DNA of 64,000 nt from Candidatus Accumulibacter similis (lineage in GTDB: Bacteria; Pseudomonadota; Gammaproteobacteria; Burkholderiales; Rhodocyclaceae), in assembly GCA_013347225.1 (NCBI GenBank), contig CP054595.1:4708415-4772414 (forward strand). Reading direction: 5' to 3'. Of this stretch, positions 44,578 to 53,805 are shown piece by piece (position 1 is the first letter of the stretch; each line of letters starts with the position of its first letter). The position numbers and the translations under genes are program-made. Under the pieces are notes generated by a model. That model searched no databases and had not been told where the DNA came from. It saw only the letters and a list, made by a program, of their open reading frames with translations.

Positions 44578-45345
44578 ATGAAGATCGCTTCCTGGAACGT
44601 CAACTCGCTCAAGATCCGCCTGCCACAACTGCTCGCATGGCTGGAAAGCGAGCACCCCGACATCGTCTGTCTGCAGGAGACGAAGCTCGAGGACAGCAGT
44701 TTCCCGCGGCTGGAGATCGAAGCCTGTGGCTATCGCTCTGTCTTTGCCGGGCAGAAGACCTATAACGGCGTCGCTCTGCTGACCCGCGACGATCCGTCGG
44801 ATATCGTGATCGGCAATCCCCTGCTGGGCGACGGGCAGATGCGCCTGCTGACCGCCACGGTCAGGGGAATCTGTATAGTCTGCGCCTATGTTCCGAACGG
44901 CCAGGCGGTCGGCAGCGAAAAGTACGTGTACAAGCTCGCTTGGCTGGAGGCCCTGCGGCGCTGGATCGGCGAACGCCTGAGCAGTGATCCGCACCTCATC
45001 GTCGCCGGCGACTTCAACATCGCGCCCGAAGACCGCGACGTCCACGACCCGATCGCCTGGGCCGGGCAGATCCTCTGCTCGGACGCCGAGCGTGGCGCCC
45101 ATCGGGCGTTGCTGGACCTTGGCCTGCACGACAGCTTTCGCCTGTTCGCTCAGCCCGAGAAGAGCTTTTCGTGGTGGGACTACCGCATGCTGGGCTTCCA
45201 GAAGAACCATGGACTGCGCATCGACCACATCCTTCTCTCGTCGCCGCTGGCGGCTCGCTGCACAGCCGCCGGCATCAAGCGCGAGATGCGCAAGCTGGAA
45301 CGTCCATCGGACCACGCGCCGGTGACCGCGGAGTTGACGGATTGA
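44578..45345 (+). CDS. xthA: exodeoxyribonuclease III
   Basis: A 255-residue Mg-dependent AP endonuclease/exonuclease. The start MKIASWNVNSLKIRLPQL, metal ligand QETKLED near residue 35, GDFNIAPEDRDVHDP near 148 and catalytic SDHAPV near 244 are all present. Length is normal for the XthA/ExoA family. It repairs abasic sites and 3'-blocked ends. Its stop overlaps the TTG start of the Crp/Fnr-type regulator, so the two are co-translated. Confidence 0.95.
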   Translation: MKIASWNVNSLKIRLPQLLAWLESEHPDIVCLQETKLEDSSFPRLEIEACGYRSVFAGQKTYNGVALLTRDDPSDIVIGNPLLGDGQMRLLTATVRGICIVCAYVPNGQAVGSEKYVYKLAWLEALRRWIGERLSSDPHLIVAGDFNIAPEDRDVHDPIAWAGQILCSDAERGAHRALLDLGLHDSFRLFAQPEKSFSWWDYRMLGFQKNHGLRIDHILLSSPLAARCTAAGIKREMRKLERPSDHAPVTAELTD

Positions 45346-46019
45346 GGACGGCAGCCGCAGATCGGGCACAGTCGCTGCTGCTGCTCTATCCGGTGCTGCG
45401 CGCCTTGCCGCCCGCGCAACTGGCGGCGCTCTGCCAGGCGGCGACCCTTCTGCAGGTGCCTGCCAGCGGCGAGGTGTTTGCCGAAGGACAGACCTGCAGG
45501 GGATTTCCGCTGATCCTCAGCGGCACGATCAAGGTGGTGAAGACATCCGCTGGCGGACGCGAGATGCTGCTCTACCGGGTGCCCCCAGGCGATTCGTGCA
45601 TCATCACCTCGTGCTGCCTGCTCGCCGGCAGCCCCTATTCGGCGCGCGGCATCGCCGAGTCGTCGCTCTCGTTGCTGCTCCTGCCAATCGCCTTTTTCGA
45701 GGAGCTGATGGCCGACAGCCGCCCCTTCCGGGACTTCGTCTTTCAGCTCTTCGCCGAGCGCATCGCCGAGTTGATGCAACTGGTCGAGGAGGTCGCCTTC
45801 CAGCGCCTCGACCAGCGACTCGCCAAGCTGCTGCTTGCCCGCGGCGACGCCATCCATTGCACCCACCAAGCCCTCGCCGAAGAGCTCGGAAGCGTCCGCG
45901 AGATCGTCAGCCGCCTGCTCAAGGGTTTTGCCGCCGCCGGCTTGGTATCGCTCGCGCGCGAGCAGATCGTCGTCATCGATCGGGCGGGTCTCCGGCAATT
46001 GGCCGACGCGGGGCGCTGA
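45342..46019 (+). CDS. Crp/Fnr family transcriptional regulator
   Basis: A 225-residue regulator: an N-terminal cyclic-nucleotide-binding-type domain (ASGEVFAEGQTCRGFPLILSG near residue 45) and a C-terminal winged helix with ALAEELGSVREIVSRLLKGF near 180. FNR-type iron-sulfur cysteines at the N-terminus are absent, but Cys-Cys pairs near residues 86-92 (IITSCC) are notable. The frame has no ATG near xthA. The TTG at 45342 overlaps the xthA stop by three bases and gives normal length. The ligand is unknown. Confidence 0.88.
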   Translation: MRTAAADRAQSLLLLYPVLRALPPAQLAALCQAATLLQVPASGEVFAEGQTCRGFPLILSGTIKVVKTSAGGREMLLYRVPPGDSCIITSCCLLAGSPYSARGIAESSLSLLLLPIAFFEELMADSRPFRDFVFQLFAERIAELMQLVEEVAFQRLDQRLAKLLLARGDAIHCTHQALAEELGSVREIVSRLLKGFAAAGLVSLAREQIVVIDRAGLRQLADAGR

Positions 46020-46244
46020 AGCGGCCGGCACCGTCGCCAGCCAAGGGTCGCGGCGTCCGCCCACCAAGCAACGCCCGCAGGCGCGCCACCATGGCCAGCC
46101 GGCGCCAGCGGCGACGCACGACCCGGCTGCAGCGCCTGTCGGCAGCAGGCACAGGGCAAGAGGGTCTGTGACCGCGGTTACATACACGGTGAGGCTTCCT
46201 GCCTATCCTCCACCCATCGTCAACAACCTCCAATGGAGTCCATC

Positions 46245-46442
46245 ATGAAAACCAACGTCGGTGGAATCGACAAGGTGCTGCGCATTGTCGTCGGTATCGC
46301 ACTCATCGCCCTGGCTGCCATGGGCATGATCGGCGCCTGGGGCTGGATCGGTGTCGTGCCTCTGCTGACCGGCCTCTTCGGCGTCTGTCCCGCCTACTCG
46401 CTGCTCGGGATGAATACCTGCCCGATCAAGAAGGGGCCCTGA
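46245..46442 (+). CDS. small DUF2892-type membrane protein
   Basis: 65 residues with two hydrophobic stretches (VLRIVVGIALIALAAMGMIG and WIGVVPLLTGLFGVCPAY), ending in CPIKKGP. N-terminal NVGGIDK and the FGVCPAYSLLGMNTC segment fit the DUF2892 (YgaP-tail-like) family of inner-membrane proteins. The ATG at 46245 has TGGAG six bases upstream. It follows the Crp/Fnr-like regulator on the same strand and may be a target of it, but no operator-like repeat is obvious. Confidence 0.85.
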   Translation: MKTNVGGIDKVLRIVVGIALIALAAMGMIGAWGWIGVVPLLTGLFGVCPAYSLLGMNTCPIKKGP

Positions 46443-46601
46443 AGCGGATCGCGGTACGCTGCGCGCTGGAGCCACGACTTGCTCCGGCGGCTTCACTGCC
46501 ACGTGCAGCCACCGCGCGAACCCGGTAGTGGCGTCGGCCAAGCCAATTGTGCAAGATCGCGCCATCTCCCGCCATGTGGCGTTGCCTAGCCTACCGATCC
46601 T

Positions 46602-46620
46602 GCCGCCGCCAAGGCGGCGG
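46602..46620. repeat. GC-rich inverted repeat, possible terminator hairpin
   Basis: CCGCCGCC and GGCGGCGG face each other over a two-base centre, followed on the plus strand by only three T. It lies between the convergent DUF2892-type gene and rsmA. It could help end transcription in both directions, but no T-run supports a classical terminator. Confidence 0.4.
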
Positions 46621-46684
46621 TTTGCGCATTGCCTGATGCCACGTGTGGCGCCCCTCGCATTGGTGACCCTGTTCAACGGGCAGA

Positions 46685-47470
46685 CTACTGGCGCGGCGAG
46701 GCGTTCGCCAGACGGACGAAGTCGGCAACCGACAGCTCTTCCGCACGGCAACTGGATGGCAGGCCGAGGGCTGCCAGCTGCGTCTCCTCGACCAGCCCGC
46801 CAAGGCTGTTGCGCAGCATCTTGCGCCGCTGCGCGAAAGCGGCCGCAACCAGGGCAGCAAAGCGCCTCTCGTCACTCGCCATCAGTTGCTCCGGTGGCCG
46901 CGGAATCAGACGCACCAGGGTGGAATCGACCCGCGGCACCGGATCGAAGGCCTCTGGTGGCACTTGCAGCAACGCTTCCATGCCGAAGCGGTATTGCAGC
47001 ATGACCGACAGGCGTCCGAAGGCGCTGCTTCCCGGAACGGCGACCATGCGCTCGACGACTTCCCGTTGCAGCATGAAGTGCATGTCACCAATCAGGTGGG
47101 CAAAACGCGCGAGGTGAAACAGGAGTGGCGTCGAGATGTTGTACGGCAGGTTGCCGACGATCCGCAGCCTGCTGCCGGCCGCGCCGGCCAACCCGGCGAA
47201 ATCGAAGAGCAGGGCGTCGCCAGCGTGTATCGTCAGGCGGTCGGGATCGTACCGCTCTTGCAGACGGGCGATGATGTCGCGGTCGATCTCGACCACGTGC
47301 AGGTGATTCAACCGCTTCAACAACGGGCCAGTCAAGGCACCCAGACCTGGGCCGATCTCGACCACCTGGTCGCCATCCTGCAGCGCGAGGCAACCGACGA
47401 TGCCCGCGATGAGATGCGGGTCCACCAGGAAATGCTGGCCAAAGCGCTTGCGCGCACGGTGCGGCCGCAT
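46685..47470 (-). CDS. rsmA: 16S rRNA dimethyladenosine transferase
   Basis: A 261-residue KsgA/RsmA. KRFGQHFLVDPHLI at the start, VVEIGPGLGALTGPLL near residue 37 (SAM motif I), NLPYNISTPLLFHL near 107 (NPPY-type catalytic motif) and FAQRRKMLRNSL near 215 are typical. It dimethylates two adenosines of 16S rRNA helix 45. It is the last gene of the lptD-surA-pdxA-rsmA operon, a very common order; 17 bases separate it from pdxA. Confidence 0.96.
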   Translation of the reverse strand: MRPHRARKRFGQHFLVDPHLIAGIVGCLALQDGDQVVEIGPGLGALTGPLLKRLNHLHVVEIDRDIIARLQERYDPDRLTIHAGDALLFDFAGLAGAAGSRLRIVGNLPYNISTPLLFHLARFAHLIGDMHFMLQREVVERMVAVPGSSAFGRLSVMLQYRFGMEALLQVPPEAFDPVPRVDSTLVRLIPRPPEQLMASDERRFAALVAAAFAQRRKMLRNSLGGLVEETQLAALGLPSSCRAEELSVADFVRLANASPRQ

Positions 47471-47487
47471 CCGGTCAGCGCTCGCTG

Positions 47488-48474
47488 TCAGCGGCGCGCC
47501 ATCGCGATCGCCTGCTCGATCGCGACGAAAAGGCTGCCCGGATCGGCGTTGCCGCTCCCCGCCAGATCGAGGGCGGTCCCATGATCGACCGAGGTACGGA
47601 TGATCGGCAGTCCCAGGGTGACGTTGATCCCGTGGCCAAAGCTCGCGTACTTCAAGACCGGCAGGCCCTGGTCGTGGTACATCGCCAGGACGCAGTCGCC
47701 ACGCGCGAGTACGGGTTGCGAAAACATCGTGTCCGCCGGCAGCGGCCCGAGCAGAAGCATCCCCTCGTCACGCAGGCGTTCGATGACGGGCACCATGACA
47801 TCGATCTCCTCGCGACCAAGGTAGCCGCCTTCGCCGGCGTGCGGATTGAGTCCGGCGACCAGAATGCGCGGACGGTCGATACCGTACTTGCGGCCCATCT
47901 CCCGATGCAGGATGCGCAGAGTCTCCTCCAGTGCGACAGCGGTGACGGCCGCCGGCACCTCCCTGAGAGGCAGGTGCGTGGTCAGCAGCGCCACCCGCAG
48001 CCCGCCGCCGACAAGCATCATCACCACCCTCGAGGTAGCGGTCCGTTCGGCCAGGTACTCGGTGTGGCCCGTGAAATGCATGCCCGCATCGTTGATCACG
48101 CCCTTGTGCACCGGCGCGGTGACCATCGCGGCAAACTCGCCGGACCGGCAACCGGCCAGCGCGCGGTCGAGCAGCGCCAGAACCTGCGACGCATTGGCGG
48201 GGTCGAGGCGACCGGCACATGCCGGCACGGCCAACGGCAGATGCAACACCTCCAGAGTGCCTGCGCGCGGCGGCAGCGAAGGATCCCAGTCGCGCAGGCT
48301 GACCGGCAGTTGCAGCAGTGCCGCACGTTCGGCCAGCAGGAAGCGGTCCGCAAGGACGACCATGTGCGCGGCAAATGGCGCCTGGCGCACATGATCGGGC
48401 AGGCACAGGCAGATGTCGGGGCCAATGCCCGCGGGCTCGCCAACCGTAACCGCGATCACCGGCAGGGAACGCAC
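47488..48474 (-). CDS. pdxA: 4-hydroxythreonine-4-phosphate dehydrogenase
   Basis: 328 residues beginning at a GTG codon: VTVGEPAGIGPDICLCL near residue 10, HFTGHTEYLAE near 132 (metal-binding His), NPHAGEGGYLG near 208 and AMYHDQGLPVLKY near 260. It oxidises 4-phosphohydroxythreonine in pyridoxal phosphate synthesis. It is encoded 3 bases after surA. Confidence 0.96.
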   Translation of the reverse strand: MRSLPVIAVTVGEPAGIGPDICLCLPDHVRQAPFAAHMVVLADRFLLAERAALLQLPVSLRDWDPSLPPRAGTLEVLHLPLAVPACAGRLDPANASQVLALLDRALAGCRSGEFAAMVTAPVHKGVINDAGMHFTGHTEYLAERTATSRVVMMLVGGGLRVALLTTHLPLREVPAAVTAVALEETLRILHREMGRKYGIDRPRILVAGLNPHAGEGGYLGREEIDVMVPVIERLRDEGMLLLGPLPADTMFSQPVLARGDCVLAMYHDQGLPVLKYASFGHGINVTLGLPIIRTSVDHGTALDLAGSGNADPGSLFVAIEQAIAMARR

Positions 48475-48477
48475 GAC

Positions 48478-49797
48478 TCAGCCCTCGTCCAGCCGGATTT
48501 CCACGTAGGCGCGGTCACGCGCCTGCCGCAACCAGTCCTGGTAAGCCTCGTCACGCTTGCGTTCACGCAGGGCCTGACGGGCTGCCGCCCGCTGCCGCTC
48601 GCTCGACACATCCTGCACCCGCCGCTCGAGCACTTCGATCAGGTGGTAGCCGAATGGCGACTGCACCGGCTGGCTGAGTTCGCCCGGCGCGAGTTGATTC
48701 ATCGCCCGCTCGAATTCCGGGACCGTGTCACCGGGATAGATCCAGCCGAGGTCACCACCCTTGGACGCGGACCCGTCCTGCGAGAAGAGTCTCGCCAGTT
48801 CGGCGAAACGCTCACCGTGGCTGATCCGCTGCCGCAGTCCCTCGATCTTGTGACGTGCCTCGGGTTCGGAAACGATTTCGTTCACCTTGATCAGGATATG
48901 GCGCGCGTGCGTCTGCTCGACCGCGGCCGGAGCACCGCCGCCACGCTTGTCAAGCATTTTGACCAGGTGAAAACCATTCGAACTGCGCAGGATTGGAGAG
49001 ACCTCGCCAACCTTGAGCCTGACGCTCGCCTCGGCAAAGACTCCGGGCAGGCGATCGAGCGGTCGCCAACCGAGATCGCCTCCCTTCATGCCGTCCGGCG
49101 CATCCGAATAGCTCGCCGCCAGTTGGCCGAAGTCGTCGCCCTTGCGCAGCCGGTCAAGGACCTGTTCCGCCTTGGCCCGCAGCCTCTGGATCTGTTCGGG
49201 GCTAGCCGATTCAGGCGCGCGCAGCAGAATGTGCGCCAGACGATACTCCTCGCCGGCCCCTCCCGGGGTCGACAGGCCCGACAGGTAGTTGTCGATCTCC
49301 CCGTCGGAGATGAAGATCTTGCTATCGACCTCACGCTCACGTACCCGGGCGATGGTCATCTCGGCGCGGATTTCCTCGCGGAAGCTGACAAAGGCGATGC
49401 CGTCCTTCTCCAGCGCCGCCCGGAACTGGGGCAGCGACATGCGGTTGCCGGTGGCAATGCGTTGCAGCGCCTGATCGAGCTGCGCGTCGTCCACCCGCAG
49501 TCCCATGTCGCGTGCGAGCTGCAGTTGCAGCCTGTCGACCACCAGACGTTCGAGCACCTGCCTTTCGAGCACATCCCTTGGTGGCGACTGCACCCCTTGG
49601 CGTTTCAGTTGCGCCAGCGCCGAGTCGAGGCGGGAACGCAGGTCATACCGGGTGATCACTTCGTCGTTGACCACGGCAACCACCCGGTCAACGGGGACCG
49701 GCTGGCTGCCGGTGCGTTGCTGCGCTGCCGCAGCGCCAACGAGACAGGAGGCGAACAACACGCAGCGCAAGACAAGGCCGATCATTGACTTCACCAT
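48478..49797 (-). CDS. surA: periplasmic chaperone/peptidyl-prolyl isomerase
   Basis: A 439-residue SurA with an N-terminal signal peptide (CVLFASCLVGAAAAQQ). The chaperone domain has VDRVVAVVNDEVITRYDLRS near residue 36. Two parvulin domains carry HILLRAPESASPEQIQRL near 190 and ARHILIKVNEIVSEPEARHK near 295, each with a GGDLGW motif. It folds outer-membrane proteins, including LptD encoded just upstream. The start overlaps the lptD stop by 7 bases. Confidence 0.96.
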   Translation of the reverse strand: MVKSMIGLVLRCVLFASCLVGAAAAQQRTGSQPVPVDRVVAVVNDEVITRYDLRSRLDSALAQLKRQGVQSPPRDVLERQVLERLVVDRLQLQLARDMGLRVDDAQLDQALQRIATGNRMSLPQFRAALEKDGIAFVSFREEIRAEMTIARVREREVDSKIFISDGEIDNYLSGLSTPGGAGEEYRLAHILLRAPESASPEQIQRLRAKAEQVLDRLRKGDDFGQLAASYSDAPDGMKGGDLGWRPLDRLPGVFAEASVRLKVGEVSPILRSSNGFHLVKMLDKRGGGAPAAVEQTHARHILIKVNEIVSEPEARHKIEGLRQRISHGERFAELARLFSQDGSASKGGDLGWIYPGDTVPEFERAMNQLAPGELSQPVQSPFGYHLIEVLERRVQDVSSERQRAAARQALRERKRDEAYQDWLRQARDRAYVEIRLDEG

Positions 49798-52661
49798 TGG
49801 GCCAGCCCCTGTTCACTGCCCGTTGCCCCTCCGGCGTAGCCAGGGATGCGGCGTTGCAGAAGATTCTGGGTGCTCGAACCAACGCTCGACAGGCCGCTCA
49901 GTTCCAACTGGACGAAGAACTGCGTCGTCGAATCGGCCTGTGCCGTCTGCAAGCGGTGGGCCACGGTGCGCACGGCCCAGCAGCCGGCATTGTATTCCAG
50001 GCCGCCGATGATTTCGATCGGCGTATTCTGCAGGAACGAGTAGTTGTAGCGACCGACCGCCTGCCAGCGACCGGTTATCGGCCATTGTCCTGAAAGATCG
50101 ACCTGCTTGATGGGCACCGAAGCATCGGTATTGAAGACGTAGCTCGCGTTGAGGGCCTTGCCCGGCGCTGGATGGTAACGACTGCCGACGGCGTAGCGCT
50201 CGAACGTCGAGTCGCTCGGGTCATACTGCAGCGCCGCGTCCAAATACAGCCTTGGCCAGACCTGACCACTGAAGGCTGCCAGGAAATCCGACGACCCCCA
50301 CTTGCGCAGTGTGGTACCCGGCAGTGTCACCTTGTCGTCAGAGAAATAGATGAGTTGGCCGATCATCGCCCGCATGATCTCCGCCCCGTTCGCAGGATCG
50401 ATCAGGCGCGAACTCAGTGCAGCCGTCAGCTGATTGGCGTTGTTGAGGCGATCCCAGCCGGAAAACTGGTTGTCGGCAAAGATCTGGGCGAAGTTGAAGT
50501 CGGCCAGCGCCGTGTCGAAGATCGGTATGTCATCCTGGTTCTTGTAGGGGATGTTGAGGTAGAACAGACGCGGCTCGAGCGTCTGCGTATACTCGCGGTC
50601 AAACCAGATGCTCGATCGTTCGAAAGTCATTCCGGAGTCGACGCTGAAGATCGGCAACGTGCGGCTGATCGATTCCGGTCGCAGGAAGCCGCCGCCGGGA
50701 TACGACAGGTCGTAGTGCGTGATGTTCACGCCGACGCGGGGCGTCACATACCATCCTGGCGTCACGAAAGGCACCGAGATCTGCGGCTGCAGGACAATTC
50801 GCTGTCCCTCGACGAGCGCCTTCTCGGGATGAACAAAGGAGGTGTACTGCCCGTAGAAGGAACTGTCGGTGAAGAACAGGTCCGGCTGCCGGGCATTTAC
50901 GGTAATCTGCGGCAGCAGCCGATACGGCTTGGTAACCGGATTCTTGGGGTCGGGTTCCAGGGTCTGGAAGGACTGGACAGTGGCCGTCGCCGTCCACCAG
51001 CCGCCACCACCGTAGGTGACAGTCCCCTGCTGCAGCAGTTGTGTCTGCGATGTCTGGGCTATGCGGCTCGACAGGTCGGTGTAATAGTCGTTGTCCGACA
51101 CCCGGTTATAGCTCACCGTCCCGCTGAAGCCGTTCGCCGTCGACTGGGTGTGCTGCACGGCCACGCCCCAGCGATCCCGGTCGGCCAATCGGTCATGCGG
51201 CAGATACTCGAACAGGGCATCGCTGCGGTAGGTACCGCCGAACGCCTCGTTGAGGTGGCGGAACTGACTGCCGAGTTGCACGCCGCGCTTCGTCAGCAGC
51301 CGTGGCTCGAAGGTGGCGTCCATGTTCGGTGCGATGTTCCAGTAGTACGGCACCGTCAATTCGATCCCGCTGCTGCTGCTCGAACCGTAGCTCGGAGTCA
51401 GGAAACCCGACTTGCGCTCGTTGTTCAGCGGGAACGACAGCCACGGCGAGTGCAGGATCGGCACGTCGAAGAAGCGGACCGTGGCGTCGCTGCCCGTTCC
51501 CACCTCGTTGTCGTAGTCGAGCTTGAGATCGGCGACGGTGACGTACCAGTCGTCGTTTCCCGGCTTGCACGTGGTGTAGGTGGCGCCGGTCAGGCGAAAC
51601 TGGTTCTCGCCCTCGAGGTCGATGCGCTCGGCCTCGCCCCGCGCCTCCGTCAGCTCGCTGGCCGGCTTCTGGTTCGCCTTCACCTTGCTCTGGCCCGGCT
51701 TGATGGCGATCACCCGCGGTGCGGCAAAGCCTGTCGTCGGTTCGCTTTCCTCGGCCGGTACAACTTTCGCCTGCCGCTTGACGAAGTACGAGGCCTGGTC
51801 GAAGAAGCCGACCTGGTCGTCAAGCTTGAGCCGTGCCTGCGTGCCCGAGATCCGGTCGTCACCCTGCTGCAGCTGAACGTTGCCCGTCGCCTCGACCTCG
51901 TCCTCGATCGGCCAATAGGTCATCCGCTCGGCGGTGAGGACGGTTCCGGCCTTGCGCAGTTCGGCCTCCTCTTCGGCCACAGCCTCACGATCGAGCACCC
52001 CCGAAACGCGTCGCGCACTGAGGAATACCGGTCGCGGCACAACGCTCTCCGGCGGCGGCGACTGCACTGCGGTGGCAGCCTGCAACGCCAGTGGCGGCCC
52101 ATCGGCAGGGCGGGTCGCCGGCGCGGCGACGGGCGCCGACAACGGCGGCGCTAGCGGCGACTGGCCGCCGCCTTCTGCAGGCCCCCTGGTGGCGGCAGTT
52201 GCCGCCGGAGCGACGCGCGGCGCAACGGGATCAGCGCGCGAACCGGATCCCGGAGAAGCAGCCTCGCTGACCGCCCGTTCGGCTGCCGGTGCCGGGGCCG
52301 CCGTCGCGGGGACTCGCGGCGGCGGCGCCGCGGCGGCAGCCGGTGCGCGACTGGCCGCCGGGGCCGGGGCCGCAGCCCCGCCACGCGGACCGGCATCGTC
52401 TGTCGCCGCCGGGGCCGCGGCAGCTGGCGGCGCCGGCAACGGGCGCACCTCCAGCGCCGGCTGTTCAACCGCTCGCGCCTCGGCAGCTGGGCGCTCCAGC
52501 GGCGCTGGTGTTACCGGCGGCAAGCCGAGCAGTCGCGGATCGACCCGGAAGGGCGTTGTGCCCTGCGCGCGCGCCGCGCCAGCGAAGCTGACGGCCAGCG
52601 TTCCGGCAAAGGTGCAACAGAAGATCAAGGTCAGCGGCTTGCGCTGGAAAGGGAGCTTCAT
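49791..52661 (-). CDS. lptD: LPS-assembly protein LptD with an Ala/Pro-rich insert
   Basis: 956 residues: a signal peptide (TFAGTLAVSFAGAARAQG), an Ala/Pro-rich segment at about 50-210, the LptA-like jellyroll (MTYWPIEDEVEATGNVQLQQ near residue 247), and a C-terminal beta-barrel ending with an Arg-Arg-Ile-Pro-Gly-Tyr stretch. It forms the outer-membrane LPS translocon with LptE. It is longer than typical LptD of about 750-800 because of the insert. SurA, its chaperone, is encoded next. Confidence 0.94.
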   Translation of the reverse strand: MKLPFQRKPLTLIFCCTFAGTLAVSFAGAARAQGTTPFRVDPRLLGLPPVTPAPLERPAAEARAVEQPALEVRPLPAPPAAAAPAATDDAGPRGGAAAPAPAASRAPAAAAAPPPRVPATAAPAPAAERAVSEAASPGSGSRADPVAPRVAPAATAATRGPAEGGGQSPLAPPLSAPVAAPATRPADGPPLALQAATAVQSPPPESVVPRPVFLSARRVSGVLDREAVAEEEAELRKAGTVLTAERMTYWPIEDEVEATGNVQLQQGDDRISGTQARLKLDDQVGFFDQASYFVKRQAKVVPAEESEPTTGFAAPRVIAIKPGQSKVKANQKPASELTEARGEAERIDLEGENQFRLTGATYTTCKPGNDDWYVTVADLKLDYDNEVGTGSDATVRFFDVPILHSPWLSFPLNNERKSGFLTPSYGSSSSSGIELTVPYYWNIAPNMDATFEPRLLTKRGVQLGSQFRHLNEAFGGTYRSDALFEYLPHDRLADRDRWGVAVQHTQSTANGFSGTVSYNRVSDNDYYTDLSSRIAQTSQTQLLQQGTVTYGGGGWWTATATVQSFQTLEPDPKNPVTKPYRLLPQITVNARQPDLFFTDSSFYGQYTSFVHPEKALVEGQRIVLQPQISVPFVTPGWYVTPRVGVNITHYDLSYPGGGFLRPESISRTLPIFSVDSGMTFERSSIWFDREYTQTLEPRLFYLNIPYKNQDDIPIFDTALADFNFAQIFADNQFSGWDRLNNANQLTAALSSRLIDPANGAEIMRAMIGQLIYFSDDKVTLPGTTLRKWGSSDFLAAFSGQVWPRLYLDAALQYDPSDSTFERYAVGSRYHPAPGKALNASYVFNTDASVPIKQVDLSGQWPITGRWQAVGRYNYSFLQNTPIEIIGGLEYNAGCWAVRTVAHRLQTAQADSTTQFFVQLELSGLSSVGSSTQNLLQRRIPGYAGGATGSEQGLAQW

Positions 52662-52725
52662 TCCGCTGCGTGTCAGTGATTGCTACTTCGAGTGGTGGGT
52701 CGCCGGCACATGGAGCGCACCGGCG

Positions 52726-52753
52726 GATGCTAAAATCGGGCAATTCTAGCATC
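52726..52753. repeat. inverted repeat between lptD and amgK
   Basis: GATGCTA and its exact reverse complement TAGCATC are 14 bases apart, overlapping a possible -10 box (TAAAAT at 52731-52736) for amgK. It lies in the short divergent lptD-amgK region and could be an operator. I did not find a strong -35 box at the right distance. Confidence 0.6.
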
Positions 52754-52773
52754 ATCGTCAAAGGAGAGGCGGC

Positions 52774-53805
52774 ATGCCGCGCACAACCCTGCTACGGCAC
52801 TGGGTGCACACGCTGTTCGCAGAGCAGTTTCCCGGGCAGCATATCCCGGTGGAACCGGCTTCGGCCGACGCGAGTTTCCGGCGTTACTTCCGGCTCACCC
52901 TGCCCGATGGCAGCACGCGGATTGTCATGGACGCACCACCCGACAAGGAAGACTGCCGCCCGTTCCTGCGGGTTGCGACGCTCTTCCGGGCCGCCGGCAC
53001 GCACGTCCCCGAGGTACTGGCCGAGGATCTACAACGGGGTTTCCTGCTCCTCTCCGATCTCGGCAGCACGACCTACCTGCAAGCCCTGACAGACCGGGAA
53101 ACCGCCGCGCGGCTCTACCGCGATGCCAACAGTGCGCTCATCGCCATTCAACGTGCCAGCCAGCCCGGACGACTGCCGGAATACGACGAGGCACTGCTGG
53201 GCCGAGAACTCGCCCTCTTCCCGGAATGGTACTTGCGACGACACCTCGGGCTGACGATCGACGCCGCACTCGAGCGTGACCTGGAGACCGTGTTCGCCGC
53301 CATCCTGGCGAACAACCTGCGACAGCCACGCGCCTTCGTCCATCGTGATTACCATTCGCGCAACCTGATGGTGCTCGGTGGAGGGGCGGCAGGCTTTCCA
53401 GCCAACCCGGGCATCCTCGATTTCCAGGATGCGGTTTACGGCCCGCTGACCTACGACCTCGTCTCGCTTTATCGCGATGCCTACATCGACTGGCCCGAAG
53501 AGCAGGAGCTCGATTTCGTGATCCGCTACTGGGAAGCGGCGCGGCGCGCCGGCCTGCCGGTTCACGATGACTTCCACGACTTCTACCGCGACTATGAATG
53601 GATGGGCGTACAGCGACAGCTCAAGGTGCTGGGAATCTTCGCCCGTCTCTGCCACCGTGACGGCAAGAACGAGTACCTGCAGGACATGCCACGGGTCATG
53701 ACTTACCTGCGCCGCACCTGCGAGCGCTACGCCGAATTGGCGACGCTCGCGAAGCTGTGCCGGCACATCAGCGGCCAGTTGCCTGGCGTCGCCCTCAGCT
53801 TCTGA
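52774..53805 (+). CDS. amgK: N-acetylmuramate/N-acetylglucosamine kinase
   Basis: A 343-residue sugar kinase of the aminoglycoside phosphotransferase fold. FVHRDYHSRNLMVL near residue 188 (catalytic Asp) and GILDFQDAVYGPLTYDL near 208 (metal Asp) are present. The following gene encodes a MurU-type uridylyltransferase; the two form the cell-wall recycling route that converts MurNAc to UDP-MurNAc. A strong GGAGAGG precedes the ATG. The stop overlaps the murU start (TGATG). Confidence 0.93.
   Translation: MPRTTLLRHWVHTLFAEQFPGQHIPVEPASADASFRRYFRLTLPDGSTRIVMDAPPDKEDCRPFLRVATLFRAAGTHVPEVLAEDLQRGFLLLSDLGSTTYLQALTDRETAARLYRDANSALIAIQRASQPGRLPEYDEALLGRELALFPEWYLRRHLGLTIDAALERDLETVFAAILANNLRQPRAFVHRDYHSRNLMVLGGGAAGFPANPGILDFQDAVYGPLTYDLVSLYRDAYIDWPEEQELDFVIRYWEAARRAGLPVHDDFHDFYRDYEWMGVQRQLKVLGIFARLCHRDGKNEYLQDMPRVMTYLRRTCERYAELATLAKLCRHISGQLPGVALSF

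Noticed and set aside
46602..46620. Intrinsic terminator after the DUF2892-type gene
   Set aside because: The inverted repeat is perfect but followed by only three T, so it is listed as a repeat, not as a terminator.
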